From assembly GCA_945947915.1 (NCBI GenBank), contig CAMEZQ010000006.1, forward strand, positions 1-64,000: a stretch of DNA of 64,000 nucleotides. The letters run 5' to 3'. The position numbers were made by a program, and so were the translations under genes. Under the pieces are notes generated by a model. That model was not told where the DNA came from. It did no database searches and saw only the letters and a program-made list of their open reading frames with translations. This document shows positions 39,873 to 48,609 of this stretch, piece after piece. The stretch comes from an uncultured Clostridia bacterium (GTDB lineage Bacteria; Bacillota; Clostridia; Oscillospirales; Butyricicoccaceae). Each line of letters starts with the position of its first letter. The first letter of the stretch is position 1.

Positions 39873-40883
39873 ATGGAGGAAAAACGGGTGGTTCTGGGCC
39901 TGTCGGGCGGCGTCGATTCGGCGGCGGCTGCCCTTCTGCTGCGCCGGATGGGATATCGCGTCCTGGGCGTGTTTCTGCAGGGACCGGGGGCCGATCCGGC
40001 GCCGGCGCGCCGGGCGGCCGCGGAGCTGGACATTCCCCTGGAGATCGTCGATATCCGGGAGGAGCTGGAGCGGAAAGTCATCTGCCCCTTTGTCGAAAGC
40101 TACCTGCGGGGCGAGACCCCCAATCCCTGCATCCTGTGCAATCCGGCCGTCAAGTTCCGCCGCCTGGCGGAAGCCGCCGACCGACTGGGGGCCGAAAAGA
40201 TCGCCACCGGCCATTATGCCGTCGCCCGGGCGGGCAAACTCTACGCCTCCCCCAGCCCCAAGGACCAGAGCTATATGCTCTATCGCCTGCCGCCCGAGAT
40301 CCTGGCCCGCTGCGTCTTTCCGCTGGGTGAGGTGGCCGACAAGGCCGAGACCCGGGCCGTTGCCGGCCGGGCCGGGCTGAGCAGCAGCCAAACGCCCGAC
40401 AGCATGGAGATCTGCTTTATCCCCGGCGGCGACCACGGCGATTTCATCGAAAGCCGCGGCCTGCAGCCCAGAATGGGCAATTTCGTCGATGAGGAAGGCC
40501 GGGTGCTGGGACCCCACCGGGGCATCCACCGCTATACCGTCGGCCAGCGCCGGGGGCTGGGCATCGCCGCCGCCGGGCGGCTGTACGTCCGGCGCATCGA
40601 CCCCGAAAGCGGCGATATCGTCCTTTCGCTGGAAGACCCTGTGGCCTCCGGCGCCGCGTTGGGCGGCATATGCATGACCGACCCGGCGTACAGTGACAAA
40701 GAGGCCATTCCCTGCCGGGTGCGGGTGCGCCATTCCCGCCGGTTCGAGGAGGGCGTCTTTCTGCCCCGAAAGGGCCGCGTCGAGTTTGTCCGTCCGGTGC
40801 GCGCCCTCACCCCCGGTCAGTCGGCCGTCTGCTACGGCGAGGACGGGCAGGTGCTGGGCGGCGGTTTCATTTTGCGAGAATAA
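39873..40883 (+). CDS. mnmA: tRNA-specific 2-thiouridylase MnmA
   Basis: Thiolates U34 of tRNA-Lys, -Glu and -Gln using sulfur relayed from a cysteine desulfurase; iscS is ~4 kb downstream on the same strand. 336 residues: PP-loop LSGGVDSAA (~10-18), catalytic Cys in NPCILCN (~84-90, Cys89) and persulfide Cys in EICFIP (Cys181), with GQRRGLG near 225. It is ~25 residues shorter than usual because the loop after GVFLQ (~33-45) is reduced. AAAGGAGC precedes the ATG. Confidence 0.95.
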   Translation: MEEKRVVLGLSGGVDSAAAALLLRRMGYRVLGVFLQGPGADPAPARRAAAELDIPLEIVDIREELERKVICPFVESYLRGETPNPCILCNPAVKFRRLAEAADRLGAEKIATGHYAVARAGKLYASPSPKDQSYMLYRLPPEILARCVFPLGEVADKAETRAVAGRAGLSSSQTPDSMEICFIPGGDHGDFIESRGLQPRMGNFVDEEGRVLGPHRGIHRYTVGQRRGLGIAAAGRLYVRRIDPESGDIVLSLEDPVASGAALGGICMTDPAYSDKEAIPCRVRVRHSRRFEEGVFLPRKGRVEFVRPVRALTPGQSAVCYGEDGQVLGGGFILRE

Positions 40884-40902
40884 ACGCCCGGGCGGCAAAA
40901 AC

Positions 40903-40922
40903 CATCCACAGCCTGTGGATAC
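40903..40922. repeat. Inverted DnaA-box-like palindrome
   Basis: ATCCACAGCCTGTGGATAC contains TATCCACA on the minus strand and ATCCACA on the plus strand in head-to-head contact. It lies in the mnmA-hydrolase gap ~5 kb from oriC. A related arrangement (AATCCAC, 5 nt, GTGGATT) follows ddl at 44760-44778. It could be a weak terminator stem or a DnaA-binding site. Confidence 0.4.
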
Positions 40923-40972
40923 CGGGCGGTCCGCCCATCCATAATCAAAGGAACGGAGAAAAAGGTGAGTCC

Positions 40973-41749
40973 ATGCAAGTGACAGTTTCTGGCCTGCGGG
41001 TCAATTATATCGACAACGGCCGGGGGCCGGAGGACGACCGGGAGGTCATTCTCTTCCTTCACGGCTGGGGCGCGCCCATCACGGCCTACCGGGCCGTTCT
41101 GGCGCCGCTGGAGGAAAAATACCGGGTGGTGGCCTTTGATATGCCCGGCGTAGGCGGCACCGACGAGCCGCCCATGCCCATGACCGTGCCCGATTATGTG
41201 GATTTTGCCGAAGGCTTTGCCCAGGCCGTGGGCATCACCCGGTGTATCCTCATGGGCCACAGCCACGGCGGCCGGGTGGCCGTGGGGCTGATGACCCGGG
41301 AAAAGGGCGGGCTGGAGGTGCCGCGGGCCGTCCTCATCGACGCCGCCGGCGTGCCGCCCCGCCGCAGCGCCGGCTATAAGATCCGCCAGCGGCTCTATAA
41401 ATGCCTGCGGGTGCTGGGCACCAATCCCCTCACCCGGCCGTTGTTCGGCGAGCTGTACGAGGTCCAGCGCGACCGGCGCTCGTCGGCTGACTACAAAGCG
41501 GCCTCCCCCATCATGCGGAAGACCCTCTCCAACGTGGTCAATACCGATATGACCCCCTTCATGCCCCGGGTGCGGGCTGAGGTCCTGCTGGTCTGGGGCG
41601 AGAACGACACGGCCACCCCTCTGTCCGACGGACGGGAGATGGAGCGCCTGATCCCCGGCGCCGGCCTGGCCGTCATCCAGGGCGGCAGCCACTTCCCCTT
41701 CGTGGAAAATCCTGCCCAGTTCCGGGCCGTGCTGGCAGCCTTCCTGTAA
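40973..41749 (+). CDS. Alpha/beta hydrolase
   Basis: 258 residues. The fold is marked by the oxyanion region LFLHGWGAPITAYRAV (~28-43), the nucleophile elbow MGHSHGGRVAVG (Ser ~97), the acid in VWGENDTATPL (Asp ~206) and the His in GGSHFPFVENP (~231). A lid region lies between ~130 and ~190. Related proteins are esterases, lipases or C-C hydrolases; no substrate can be given. It lies between mnmA and the murF-like gene on the same strand, with a 90-bp gap before it and a ~115-bp gap after it. Confidence 0.88.
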   Translation: MQVTVSGLRVNYIDNGRGPEDDREVILFLHGWGAPITAYRAVLAPLEEKYRVVAFDMPGVGGTDEPPMPMTVPDYVDFAEGFAQAVGITRCILMGHSHGGRVAVGLMTREKGGLEVPRAVLIDAAGVPPRRSAGYKIRQRLYKCLRVLGTNPLTRPLFGELYEVQRDRRSSADYKAASPIMRKTLSNVVNTDMTPFMPRVRAEVLLVWGENDTATPLSDGREMERLIPGAGLAVIQGGSHFPFVENPAQFRAVLAAFL

Positions 41750-41864
41750 GCTTCCTGTAAGACTGTCAGGCATGTCAGAAAACGGCTTCATATTCATAAA
41801 TCAAAAAGATCAGCTGTGCCGGACGTTCCGGGCAAGCTGACCGATATCGGTGAAGGAGAACCTC

Positions 41865-43406
41865 ATGCAAACCGTCCACATCTACGCTTTTCCGCTGCCG
41901 GCCCTGCTCTGCGTCCTCTGCTGCGCGCCGGCCGCCTTTCGGATCTACCGGCGCAGCGTTCATATGTTTCAGCTCTGCTCCTATCAGGATCCGTCGTATA
42001 AAAAATATCTGCGGGAAAACACGGCCGAGAGCTTCTCGGTGCGCCGCCTGCTGCCTCTGGGGCTGACGGCGGCCGGCCTGCTTTTCTGGCCGCTGGCGCC
42101 GGTGGGCGGCGGCCTCTTCCTGCTGGTCAATCCCGTCCGGGCCGGCAAAAAGCCCCTGGTCTGGACTGCCCGGGTCAAGCGGCTGACCGTCACGGCCGCC
42201 GTCATCTATCTGCTGCTGGCCCTGGTCCATCCGCTGCTGCCGGTGGTCTATGCCCTGGCCATGCCCTATGCCGTCATGGCGCTGGCATGGATCAACACCC
42301 CCATCGAAAAGCGCATCTCGGCCTGGTATATGAACGACGCCCGCCGCATCCTGCGGGCCAATACCGACGCCGGCATGCGGGTCATCGGCCTCACGGGCAG
42401 CTACGGCAAGACCAGCACCAAGTATTTCCTCAAAGAATTGCTTTCTGTAAAATATAATGCATATATGACGCCGGGTAATTTCAATACCCCCCTGGGCGTC
42501 ACCCGGGCCATCCGGGAGGGCTTGCGCCCCACCCACGAGATCTTCCTCTGCGAGATGGGCGCCCGCCATGTGGGCGACATCACCGAGCTGTGCGATTTCG
42601 TCCATCCCGATATGGGCATCGTCACCTCCATCGGCCCCCAGCATCTGGAGACCTTCGGCAGCCAGGAGAACATCACCCGGGAAAAGCTGGCCCTCTATGA
42701 GGCCGTCAAAGACCGGGGCGGCGCCTTCCTGGGCGATGACAGCCCCCTGATCCACGGCGGCAGCTATACGGGCAACGTCACCCTCTACGGCACGGGTGAG
42801 GGCTGCGACTACCGGGGCGGCGACATCCGTGTGGGGCCCTTCGGCTCGGAGTTCACCATCACCGGGCCCGACGGCCGGACCGTCACCTTCAAGACCCGGC
42901 TGCTGGGCCGGGCCAACGTGCAGAACATCATCGGCGCCGTGGCCGTGGCCAATCGCCTGGGCATCGACATGCAGGCGCTGGTGCCGGCCGTGCGGGCGCT
43001 GGAGAGCGTCCCCCACCGCCTCTGCCTGGTGCCCGGCGGCGGCGACACCTGGTTCATCGACGACGCCTACAACAGCAACCCCGAGGGCGCCCGGGTGGCG
43101 CTGGAGACCCTCTCCATGTGCGGCGATATGGCCCGGATCCTGCTGACCCCCGGCATGGTCGAGCTGGGCGAGCTGGAGAGCCGGCTCAACGGCGAGCTGG
43201 GCCGGCAGGCGGCGGCCTGCTGCGACTACGCCGTGCTGGTCGATCCGCGCCGCGGTCCCGATATTCGCCGGGGCCTGCTGGAGGGCGGCTTCCCCGCCGA
43301 CCGCATCTTCCTCACCGACACCCTGGAAAAGGGGCTGGATCATGCCCGGCGCATCGCCGGGCCCAAGATGATCCTGCTGCTCAACGACCTGCCCGACCAC
43401 TATTAA
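41865..43406 (+). CDS. murF: Membrane-anchored MurF-like Mur ligase
   Basis: 513 residues. An N-terminal ~135-residue part has three to four hydrophobic segments (~8-24, ~56-75, ~82-90 and ~105-125) in place of the usual MurF substrate-binding domain. The Mur ligase core then shows GLTGSYGKTSTKYFLKELL (P-loop, ~173), TPGNFNTPLGV (~200), the carbamate-lysine region TREKLALYE (~268), IDDAYNSNPEG (~398) and the C-terminal domain. MurF adds D-Ala-D-Ala to UDP-MurNAc-tripeptide, which fits the next gene, ddl. The anchored form suggests work at the membrane face. GAAGGAGAACCTC precedes the chosen ATG. Confidence 0.85.
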   Translation: MQTVHIYAFPLPALLCVLCCAPAAFRIYRRSVHMFQLCSYQDPSYKKYLRENTAESFSVRRLLPLGLTAAGLLFWPLAPVGGGLFLLVNPVRAGKKPLVWTARVKRLTVTAAVIYLLLALVHPLLPVVYALAMPYAVMALAWINTPIEKRISAWYMNDARRILRANTDAGMRVIGLTGSYGKTSTKYFLKELLSVKYNAYMTPGNFNTPLGVTRAIREGLRPTHEIFLCEMGARHVGDITELCDFVHPDMGIVTSIGPQHLETFGSQENITREKLALYEAVKDRGGAFLGDDSPLIHGGSYTGNVTLYGTGEGCDYRGGDIRVGPFGSEFTITGPDGRTVTFKTRLLGRANVQNIIGAVAVANRLGIDMQALVPAVRALESVPHRLCLVPGGGDTWFIDDAYNSNPEGARVALETLSMCGDMARILLTPGMVELGELESRLNGELGRQAAACCDYAVLVDPRRGPDIRRGLLEGGFPADRIFLTDTLEKGLDHARRIAGPKMILLLNDLPDHY

Positions 43407-43518
43407 AATAACTGTCAGAAAACCGCTGCGCTGGGTTTTGAAGTTGATTGATCCAAAAAAACGATGCACAGCCTGTGCAGAAATACAATACAAACCATCG
43501 AAAAAAGGAGCGACCGCT

Positions 43519-44757
43519 ATGAGCATCAAGGTAGCCGTTGTCTGCGGCGGCAGCAGCGTCGAGCACGAGGTCTCGGTCATCACCGCCATGCAGGCGGCAG
43601 CCGCGCTGGACAGAAACAAATACACCCCCGTGGCACTGTATATCACCAAAGACAACCGGTTTTTCACCGGGGAGCACCTGCTGGATATCGACAGCTATAA
43701 AAACATTCCCGCCGCGCTGGAAAAGGCCATGGAGGTCATCCCCGTGCGCCGGGAGGGCAAGAGCTTCCTCATGTCCTTCCCGCCCAGGACCCTGGGCAAG
43801 GGCACCTTTATCGAGATCGACGCCGTGCTGACGGCCGTTCACGGCACCAACGTGGAAGACGGCACCCTGCAGGGCCTGCTGGAATACTGGGGCGTGCCCT
43901 ATACCGGCTGCGACGTGTGCGCTTCGGCCGCCGGCATGGACAAGTGGGTCATGAAGGCCCTGTTCAAGGCCATGGACATTCCCTGCCTGGACGGCCTGTG
44001 CATCGGACGCACGGAGTTTTATGCCGATATGGAAGCCATCCTCGACCGGGTGGAGGCCCAGGTGGGCTATCCGGCCGTGGTCAAGCCCTCCAACCTGGGC
44101 TCCAGCGTCGGCATCAGCAAGGCCCGCGACCGGGCTTCGCTGGAGGAGGCCCTGGCCGTCGCCCTGGGCTTTGCCCAGACGGCCATCTGCGAGCACGCGG
44201 TGGAACACCTGCGGGAGATCAACTGCGCCGTGCTGGGCGACGGCGACAGCGCCCGCGCCTCGGTCTGCGAGGAACCCCTCAACGCCACCGATATTCTGAC
44301 CTATAAAGACAAATACCAGAGCGGCGGCGGCGCCAAGGGCGCCAAAACCGGCGGCGCAAAGACTGCGGGCAGCGGCGCCAAAGGGGCCTCGGGCATGGCG
44401 TCCCTGGCCCGGCAGGTGCCGGCCGACCTGCCGCCCGAAACCGAAGCCCGGGTGCGGGAGCTGGCCGTGCGCGCCTTCCACGCCATCGGCGCTTCCGGCG
44501 TGGCCCGGGTCGATTTTCTGATGGACGGCCAGACCGGCGAGCTGTATGTCAACGAGATCAACACCATCCCCGGCTCCCTCTCCTATTATCTCTGGGAAGC
44601 GGCCGGCATGAGCTTTACACAGCTTGTGGATGAACTGATCCAGCTGGCCCTCAAGAAGCAGCGCGACCGGCAGAAGCTGTCCTTCTCCTTCGATACCAAC
44701 CTGCTGGCCACGGCCTCCCTGCCGTCGGGCGGCGCGAAAGGCGGCGCCAAGGCGTAA
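43519..44757 (+). CDS. ddl: D-alanine--D-alanine ligase with Gly-Ala-Lys insertion
   Basis: 412 residues of the ATP-grasp fold. N-terminal CGGSSVEHEVSVI (~9-21), HGTNVEDGTLQGLLE (~108-122), ATP-grasp lysines in YPAVVKPSNLGSSVG (~184-198) and metal-binding VNEINTIPGS (~344-353). At ~268-297, in the loop that normally reads KY...IPADL and closes over the active site, lies a low-complexity insert of GGAK/GAKT units; the C-terminus ends with another GGAKGGAKA. The family is usually ~310-370 residues. The start is the ATG at 43519, with AAAAAAGGAGCGACCGCT upstream. Confidence 0.93.
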   Translation: MSIKVAVVCGGSSVEHEVSVITAMQAAAALDRNKYTPVALYITKDNRFFTGEHLLDIDSYKNIPAALEKAMEVIPVRREGKSFLMSFPPRTLGKGTFIEIDAVLTAVHGTNVEDGTLQGLLEYWGVPYTGCDVCASAAGMDKWVMKALFKAMDIPCLDGLCIGRTEFYADMEAILDRVEAQVGYPAVVKPSNLGSSVGISKARDRASLEEALAVALGFAQTAICEHAVEHLREINCAVLGDGDSARASVCEEPLNATDILTYKDKYQSGGGAKGAKTGGAKTAGSGAKGASGMASLARQVPADLPPETEARVRELAVRAFHAIGASGVARVDFLMDGQTGELYVNEINTIPGSLSYYLWEAAGMSFTQLVDELIQLALKKQRDRQKLSFSFDTNLLATASLPSGGAKGGAKA

Positions 44758-44862
44758 AAAATCCACAGGCGGTGGATTAAAAAACAGGAAAAGCAGACAG
44801 AATACAGATATCTCCGGAGGGAGCGCCGCTAACCGCCTGGCGGAAAAGTTTCGCCTTCCCCC

Positions 44863-44891
44863 TTGCAATAGACACTTAAAAGGTGTATATT
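44863..44891 (+). promoter_or_regulatory. Promoter of iscS-iscU
   Basis: TTGCAA and TATATT with a 17-bp spacer, 38 bp before the start codon. No IscR-type palindrome is seen and no iscR gene is in the window. Confidence 0.7.
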
Positions 44892-44929
44892 GACTGTGAA
44901 AACAAAGAAAATCAAAGGAGTGAACGACA

Positions 44930-46096
44930 ATGGACAACAGGATTGTCTATGCGGACAACGCCGCCACCACACAGGTCGATCCCCGTGTTATCGATAAAAT
45001 GCTGCCCTATTTCAGCACCGGCTACGGCAACGCCTCGTCCCTGTACGCCCTGGGCCAGTCGGCCCACACGGCGCTGGAGGAGGCCCGGAAAAACGTCGCC
45101 GCCGTCATCGGCGCCCAGCCCCGGGAGATCTTCTTCACCTCGGGCGGCACCGAGTCGGACAACTACGCCCTCCGGGGCATGATGCACTCCCGCCGCGCCG
45201 GCGGCCGCAGGCATCTCATCACCACCACCATCGAGCATCCCGCCATTCTTCAGACCTGCAAGGCTCTGGAGAAGGAGGGCTTCCGCGTCACCTATCTGCC
45301 GGTCGATCATTACGGCCTGGTCGATCTGGAGGCGCTGGACAAGGCCATCTGTGAAGACACCCTGCTGGTGTCGGTCATGGCGGCCAACAACGAGATCGGC
45401 ACCATCGAGCCCATCGCCGAGATCGGTAAGCTGTGCCACGACCGCGGCGTCTATTTCCACACCGACGCCGTCCAGGCCTACGGCCATATCCCCCTGGACG
45501 TGCAGGCCATGAACATCGACCTGCTCTCCCTGTCCAGCCACAAGATCAACGGCCCCAAGGGCGTGGGCGCCATCTATATCCGTTCGGGCCTGCAGCCGGA
45601 GACCTTCATCACCGGCGGCGGCCAGGAAAAGGGCCGCCGCAGCGGCACCGAGAATATTCCCGGCATCGTCGGCCTGGGTGAAGCCGCCCGGCTCAAGCAG
45701 GCAGAGATGGCGGAGGAGAGCGCGCGGGTGCGCGCCCTGCAGCGCCGCCTCATCGACGGCGTGCTGCGCATCCCCCAGACCATCCTCACCGGCCATCCCA
45801 CCCAGCGTCTGCCCGGCAACTGCAGCTTTGCCATCTCGGCCATCGAGGGCGAGAGCCTGGTGCTCTTCCTCGACCACGAGGGCGTCTGCGCCTCCACCGG
45901 CTCGGCCTGCTCCACCGGTTCGCTGGACCCCTCCCATGTGCTGATGGGCATCGGCCTGGCCCACGAGGTGGCCCACGGCTCCCTGCGCCTGACCCTGGGC
46001 CGGTTCAGCACCGAGGAAGACGTCGATCATATCCTGGAGGTCCTGCCCCGGATCGTCGAGCGTCTGCGCAGCATGTCCCCCGTCTGGAAGGATTGA
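44930..46096 (+). CDS. iscS: Cysteine desulfurase (IscS/NifS type)
   Basis: A PLP enzyme that converts cysteine to alanine and a protein persulfide for Fe-S clusters and tRNA thiolation. 388 residues: YADNAATTQVDPRV (~7-20), EIFFTSGGTESDNYAL (~66-81), TTIEHPA (~100-106), the PLP Lys in SLSSHKINGPKG (Lys ~205) and the mobile catalytic Cys in CASTGSACSTGS (~322-333). The GSAC motif places it in the NifS/IscS class I group. It is followed 43 bp later by the scaffold gene iscU. Confidence 0.95.
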   Translation: MDNRIVYADNAATTQVDPRVIDKMLPYFSTGYGNASSLYALGQSAHTALEEARKNVAAVIGAQPREIFFTSGGTESDNYALRGMMHSRRAGGRRHLITTTIEHPAILQTCKALEKEGFRVTYLPVDHYGLVDLEALDKAICEDTLLVSVMAANNEIGTIEPIAEIGKLCHDRGVYFHTDAVQAYGHIPLDVQAMNIDLLSLSSHKINGPKGVGAIYIRSGLQPETFITGGGQEKGRRSGTENIPGIVGLGEAARLKQAEMAEESARVRALQRRLIDGVLRIPQTILTGHPTQRLPGNCSFAISAIEGESLVLFLDHEGVCASTGSACSTGSLDPSHVLMGIGLAHEVAHGSLRLTLGRFSTEEDVDHILEVLPRIVERLRSMSPVWKD

Positions 46097-46139
46097 TCCG
46101 GACGCAACCAAACGAGAAGATTACCGGAGGAATAGAAAA

Positions 46140-46583
46140 ATGCAGTATACAGAAAAAGTTATGGATCATCTGATGCATCCCAGAAATGTCGGCGAGCTGG
46201 AAAACGCCAACGCCATCGGCGAAGTGGGCAACATGAAGTGCGGCGACATCATGAAGATGTACATGTATATCAACGACGACGAGATCATCCAGGACGTCAC
46301 CTTCAAGACCTTCGGCTGCGGCGCCGCCATCGCCACCTCGTCCATGGCCACCGAGCTGGTCAAGGGCAAGTCGGTCAAGGACGCCATGCAGCTGACCAAC
46401 CAGGCCGTGATGGAAGCGCTGGACGGTCTGCCCCCCGTCAAGGTCCACTGCTCGGTGCTGGCCGAGGAAGCCATCCGCGCCGCCCTCACCGATTACTACA
46501 CCCGCAAGGGCATCGACCCCGTTTCGGTGCTGGGCGAGCCCAAGCACCACGACGACGAGGAAGAGATCCCCGTGATCGATTGA
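46140..46583 (+). CDS. iscU: Fe-S cluster scaffold protein IscU/NifU-like
   Basis: 147 residues with the three cluster-ligating cysteines in NMKCGDIMKM (~Cys35), TFGCGAAIATSSM (~Cys60) and VKVHCSVLAEEA (~Cys104), plus the Asp in GD. It begins QYTEKVMDHLMHPRNVGEL, the usual IscU N-terminus. Like other clostridial ISC systems, it is a minimal iscS-iscU pair without hscA or fdx. The acidic tail (HHDDEEEIPVID) is extra. ACCGGAGGAATAGAAAA precedes the ATG. Confidence 0.95.
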   Translation: MQYTEKVMDHLMHPRNVGELENANAIGEVGNMKCGDIMKMYMYINDDEIIQDVTFKTFGCGAAIATSSMATELVKGKSVKDAMQLTNQAVMEALDGLPPVKVHCSVLAEEAIRAALTDYYTRKGIDPVSVLGEPKHHDDEEEIPVID

Positions 46584-46604
46584 CCGGCCTGAAATTTCAG
46601 CGCA

Positions 46605-46642
46605 TCAAAAGCAGCCCGCATGCGCGGGCTGCTTTTTTCTGT
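46605..46642 (+). terminator. Terminator of iscS-iscU
   Basis: AGCCCGCATGCGCGGGCT hairpin followed by GCTTTTTTC. Confidence 0.85.
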
Positions 46643-46645
46643 TTC

Positions 46646-46685
46646 CGGACGCAAAAAAGCCCCGGCGGCCTGCGGCCGCCGGGGC
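46646..46685 (-). terminator. Terminator of the malY-like gene
   Basis: CCCCGGCGGCC / GGCCGCCGGGG stem with a T6 tract on the minus strand. Confidence 0.85.
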
Positions 46686-46697
46686 GGATGGGGGATC

Positions 46698-47864
46698 TCA
46701 GCCCTTGATGTACTTGATGATGCGGGCCATGGCTTCCTTGATGTTGTCCTGGGAAGTGGCCAGGTTGAAGCGGGCGAAGGTGGCCCACTTTTCCCCACCG
46801 AACCAATCGCCGTAGTCGACGGCCAGGCGGCAGGAATCCTGGATAAAGTGCTTCATATCCTCACCCTTGACGTAAGCGCCGAAATCGACCCACTGCAGAT
46901 AGGTGCCTTCCAGGGGCGATACGACGGCCTGAGGCAGCTCGGCGGCCAGGGTGTTCTTGATGTATTCGGCGTTCTCGTGGATGATGTCCAGCACGCCCTC
47001 CAGCCACTCGCGGCCGCCGCCGAAGGCGGCTTCCACGGCCACATAGCCGAAGGCGTTGCCGCCCTTGATGCGGACGGAGGCGGTGAAGGCGTCGTATTCG
47101 GCCCGCAGCTTTTCGTCGGGCAGGATGACGAAGGAGTTCTGGCAGCCGGCCAGGTTGAAGGTCTTGGAGCCGGCGGTGATGGCCACCAGCATATCGGTGT
47201 AGCCCGGGATGTTGAGGATCTCGGTGTGCTCATAGCCGGGCATGATCAGGTCGTGATGGATCTCGTCGGCCACCACAAAGACGCCGTGCTTGCGGCAGAT
47301 CTGCAGCATCTGCTCCAGCTCCTCCCGCTTCCAGACGCGGCCCACGGGGTTGTGGGGCGAGGAGAGGATGAAGAGCTTGACGTTGTTCTCTACGATCTGC
47401 TTTTCAAAATCGGCGAAGTCGACGGTGTAGATGCCGTTTTCGCAGACCAGATCGCTGGAGACCAGCTTGCGGCCGTTGTTGTTGATGGCGTCCAGGAAGG
47501 GATAATAGACCGGCTTCATGACCAGAACGGCCTCGCCGGGCTGGGTCTTCATGTTGACATACCAGTTGATGGGCGAAACGACGCCGGGGGCGAAGCGCAG
47601 CCACTCCCGCTGGATCTCGCAGTTGTGATACTTCTTCTCCCAGTCGATGAAGTTCTGATAGTAGCCGGCGGGTACCTTGTAATAGCCGTAGATGCCGAAA
47701 TCGACGTACTTCCTGGCGGCGTCAATGACGCACTGGGGCACGACGAAGTCCATATCGGCCACCCACAGGGCCATCAGATCGCCGTCACCGAAGCGGGCGT
47801 CCATGGCGTCCCATTTGTTGCAGTTGGTGCCGACGCGGTCGACATACTTGATCTGTTCGGACAT
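46698..47864 (-). CDS. MalY/PatB-type PLP C-S lyase or aminotransferase
   Basis: 388-residue fold-type I PLP enzyme. It opens with DRVGTNCNKWDAMDARFGDG, and LMALWVADMDFVVPQCVIDA is the MalY/PatB hallmark. Other motifs: LSSPHNPVGRVWKREEL (~174-190), VVADEIHHDLIMPG (~204-217), the PLP Lys in AGSKTFNLAGCQNSF (Lys ~241) and the Arg in FARFNLATSQ near the C-terminus. Such proteins act as cystathionine beta-lyases or cysteine-S-conjugate lyases, giving pyruvate, ammonia and a thiol. It lies 45 bp after the S51 peptidase gene and may be co-transcribed. Confidence 0.9.
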   Translation of the reverse strand: MSEQIKYVDRVGTNCNKWDAMDARFGDGDLMALWVADMDFVVPQCVIDAARKYVDFGIYGYYKVPAGYYQNFIDWEKKYHNCEIQREWLRFAPGVVSPINWYVNMKTQPGEAVLVMKPVYYPFLDAINNNGRKLVSSDLVCENGIYTVDFADFEKQIVENNVKLFILSSPHNPVGRVWKREELEQMLQICRKHGVFVVADEIHHDLIMPGYEHTEILNIPGYTDMLVAITAGSKTFNLAGCQNSFVILPDEKLRAEYDAFTASVRIKGGNAFGYVAVEAAFGGGREWLEGVLDIIHENAEYIKNTLAAELPQAVVSPLEGTYLQWVDFGAYVKGEDMKHFIQDSCRLAVDYGDWFGGEKWATFARFNLATSQDNIKEAMARIIKYIKG

Positions 47865-47909
47865 GGTAGGATCCTCCTTATAATATGAAAAATAAATGGA
47901 GACAGGGAT

Positions 47910-48575
47910 TTACAGGCCCATTGTGGCCGGCACCGGCCGGGGGCCCTGGGGCGTGAGCTGCCATACCGGGCCGTAAAAGCCGGTGCGGCTGCCCTGCCCG
48001 CCGGAAGCGGGCTGATATAGGATGATGCCGTCATCGCCCAGGCCGTAGCCACCCTGCGCAAGGGCAGGATGGGCAAGATCACCGGGCGGCTCGAAATGGG
48101 GCACCAGGGTGAAAGGCACGCAGCCCAGCCCCGGATAGGTGCAAAACTGCCGGTGGCCGCTTTGGGGCGTGCAGACGACGGTTTTGGCCAGATTCATGGC
48201 GCCGGCACTCATGCCGATGAGCAGGCCGTCGTGGGCGCGCAGCACGGGCGGCAGGCCATAGCGCTGCCAGTCGGCCCATTCGGCCGGCGTGTCGCCGCCC
48301 GACAGCCACAGCACCTCGGCCGTCCGAACGGCTTCCTGCGCCGCTTCCGGCGTCATGCGGCCGTCGACTACCTGCGTTTGGGCAAAGGTGACGCCGCCGT
48401 CTTTCAGCATCTGGAGAAAGAGGTGAAAATACCGGTCGGTGCGGGCGTGGTCCTGATCAAAATCCGAGGCGACAAAGGCCAGACTGCGCCGGCCGCCCAC
48501 GGCCTGCCGGAAGATCCGGGCGACGCCGTCGTCCAGCCCCTTGGGGAACATGCTGGTCAGCAGATAGAGGGCCAT
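47910..48575 (-). CDS. Peptidase S51 family (dipeptidase E-like)
   Basis: 221 residues with the nucleophile elbow IGMSAGAMNLA (~Ser122), LWLSGGDTPAEWADW (~89-103) and downstream His positions (LVPHFEPP). Dipeptidase E cleaves Asp-X dipeptides; other members are cyanophycinases. The downstream Asp-recognition loop is not clearly conserved, so the substrate is open. GAAAGGAACGGATC precedes the ATG. It probably starts a two-gene unit with the malY-like gene, joining peptide breakdown and amino-acid breakdown. Confidence 0.85.
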   Translation of the reverse strand: MALYLLTSMFPKGLDDGVARIFRQAVGGRRSLAFVASDFDQDHARTDRYFHLFLQMLKDGGVTFAQTQVVDGRMTPEAAQEAVRTAEVLWLSGGDTPAEWADWQRYGLPPVLRAHDGLLIGMSAGAMNLAKTVVCTPQSGHRQFCTYPGLGCVPFTLVPHFEPPGDLAHPALAQGGYGLGDDGIILYQPASGGQGSRTGFYGPVWQLTPQGPRPVPATMGL

Positions 48576-48609
48576 GATCCGTTCCTTTCTTGAAATGAAT
48601 AATGAATAT

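Noticed and set aside
44863..44929. IscR-type control of iscS-iscU
   Set aside because: No IscR-binding palindrome around the promoter and no iscR gene nearby.
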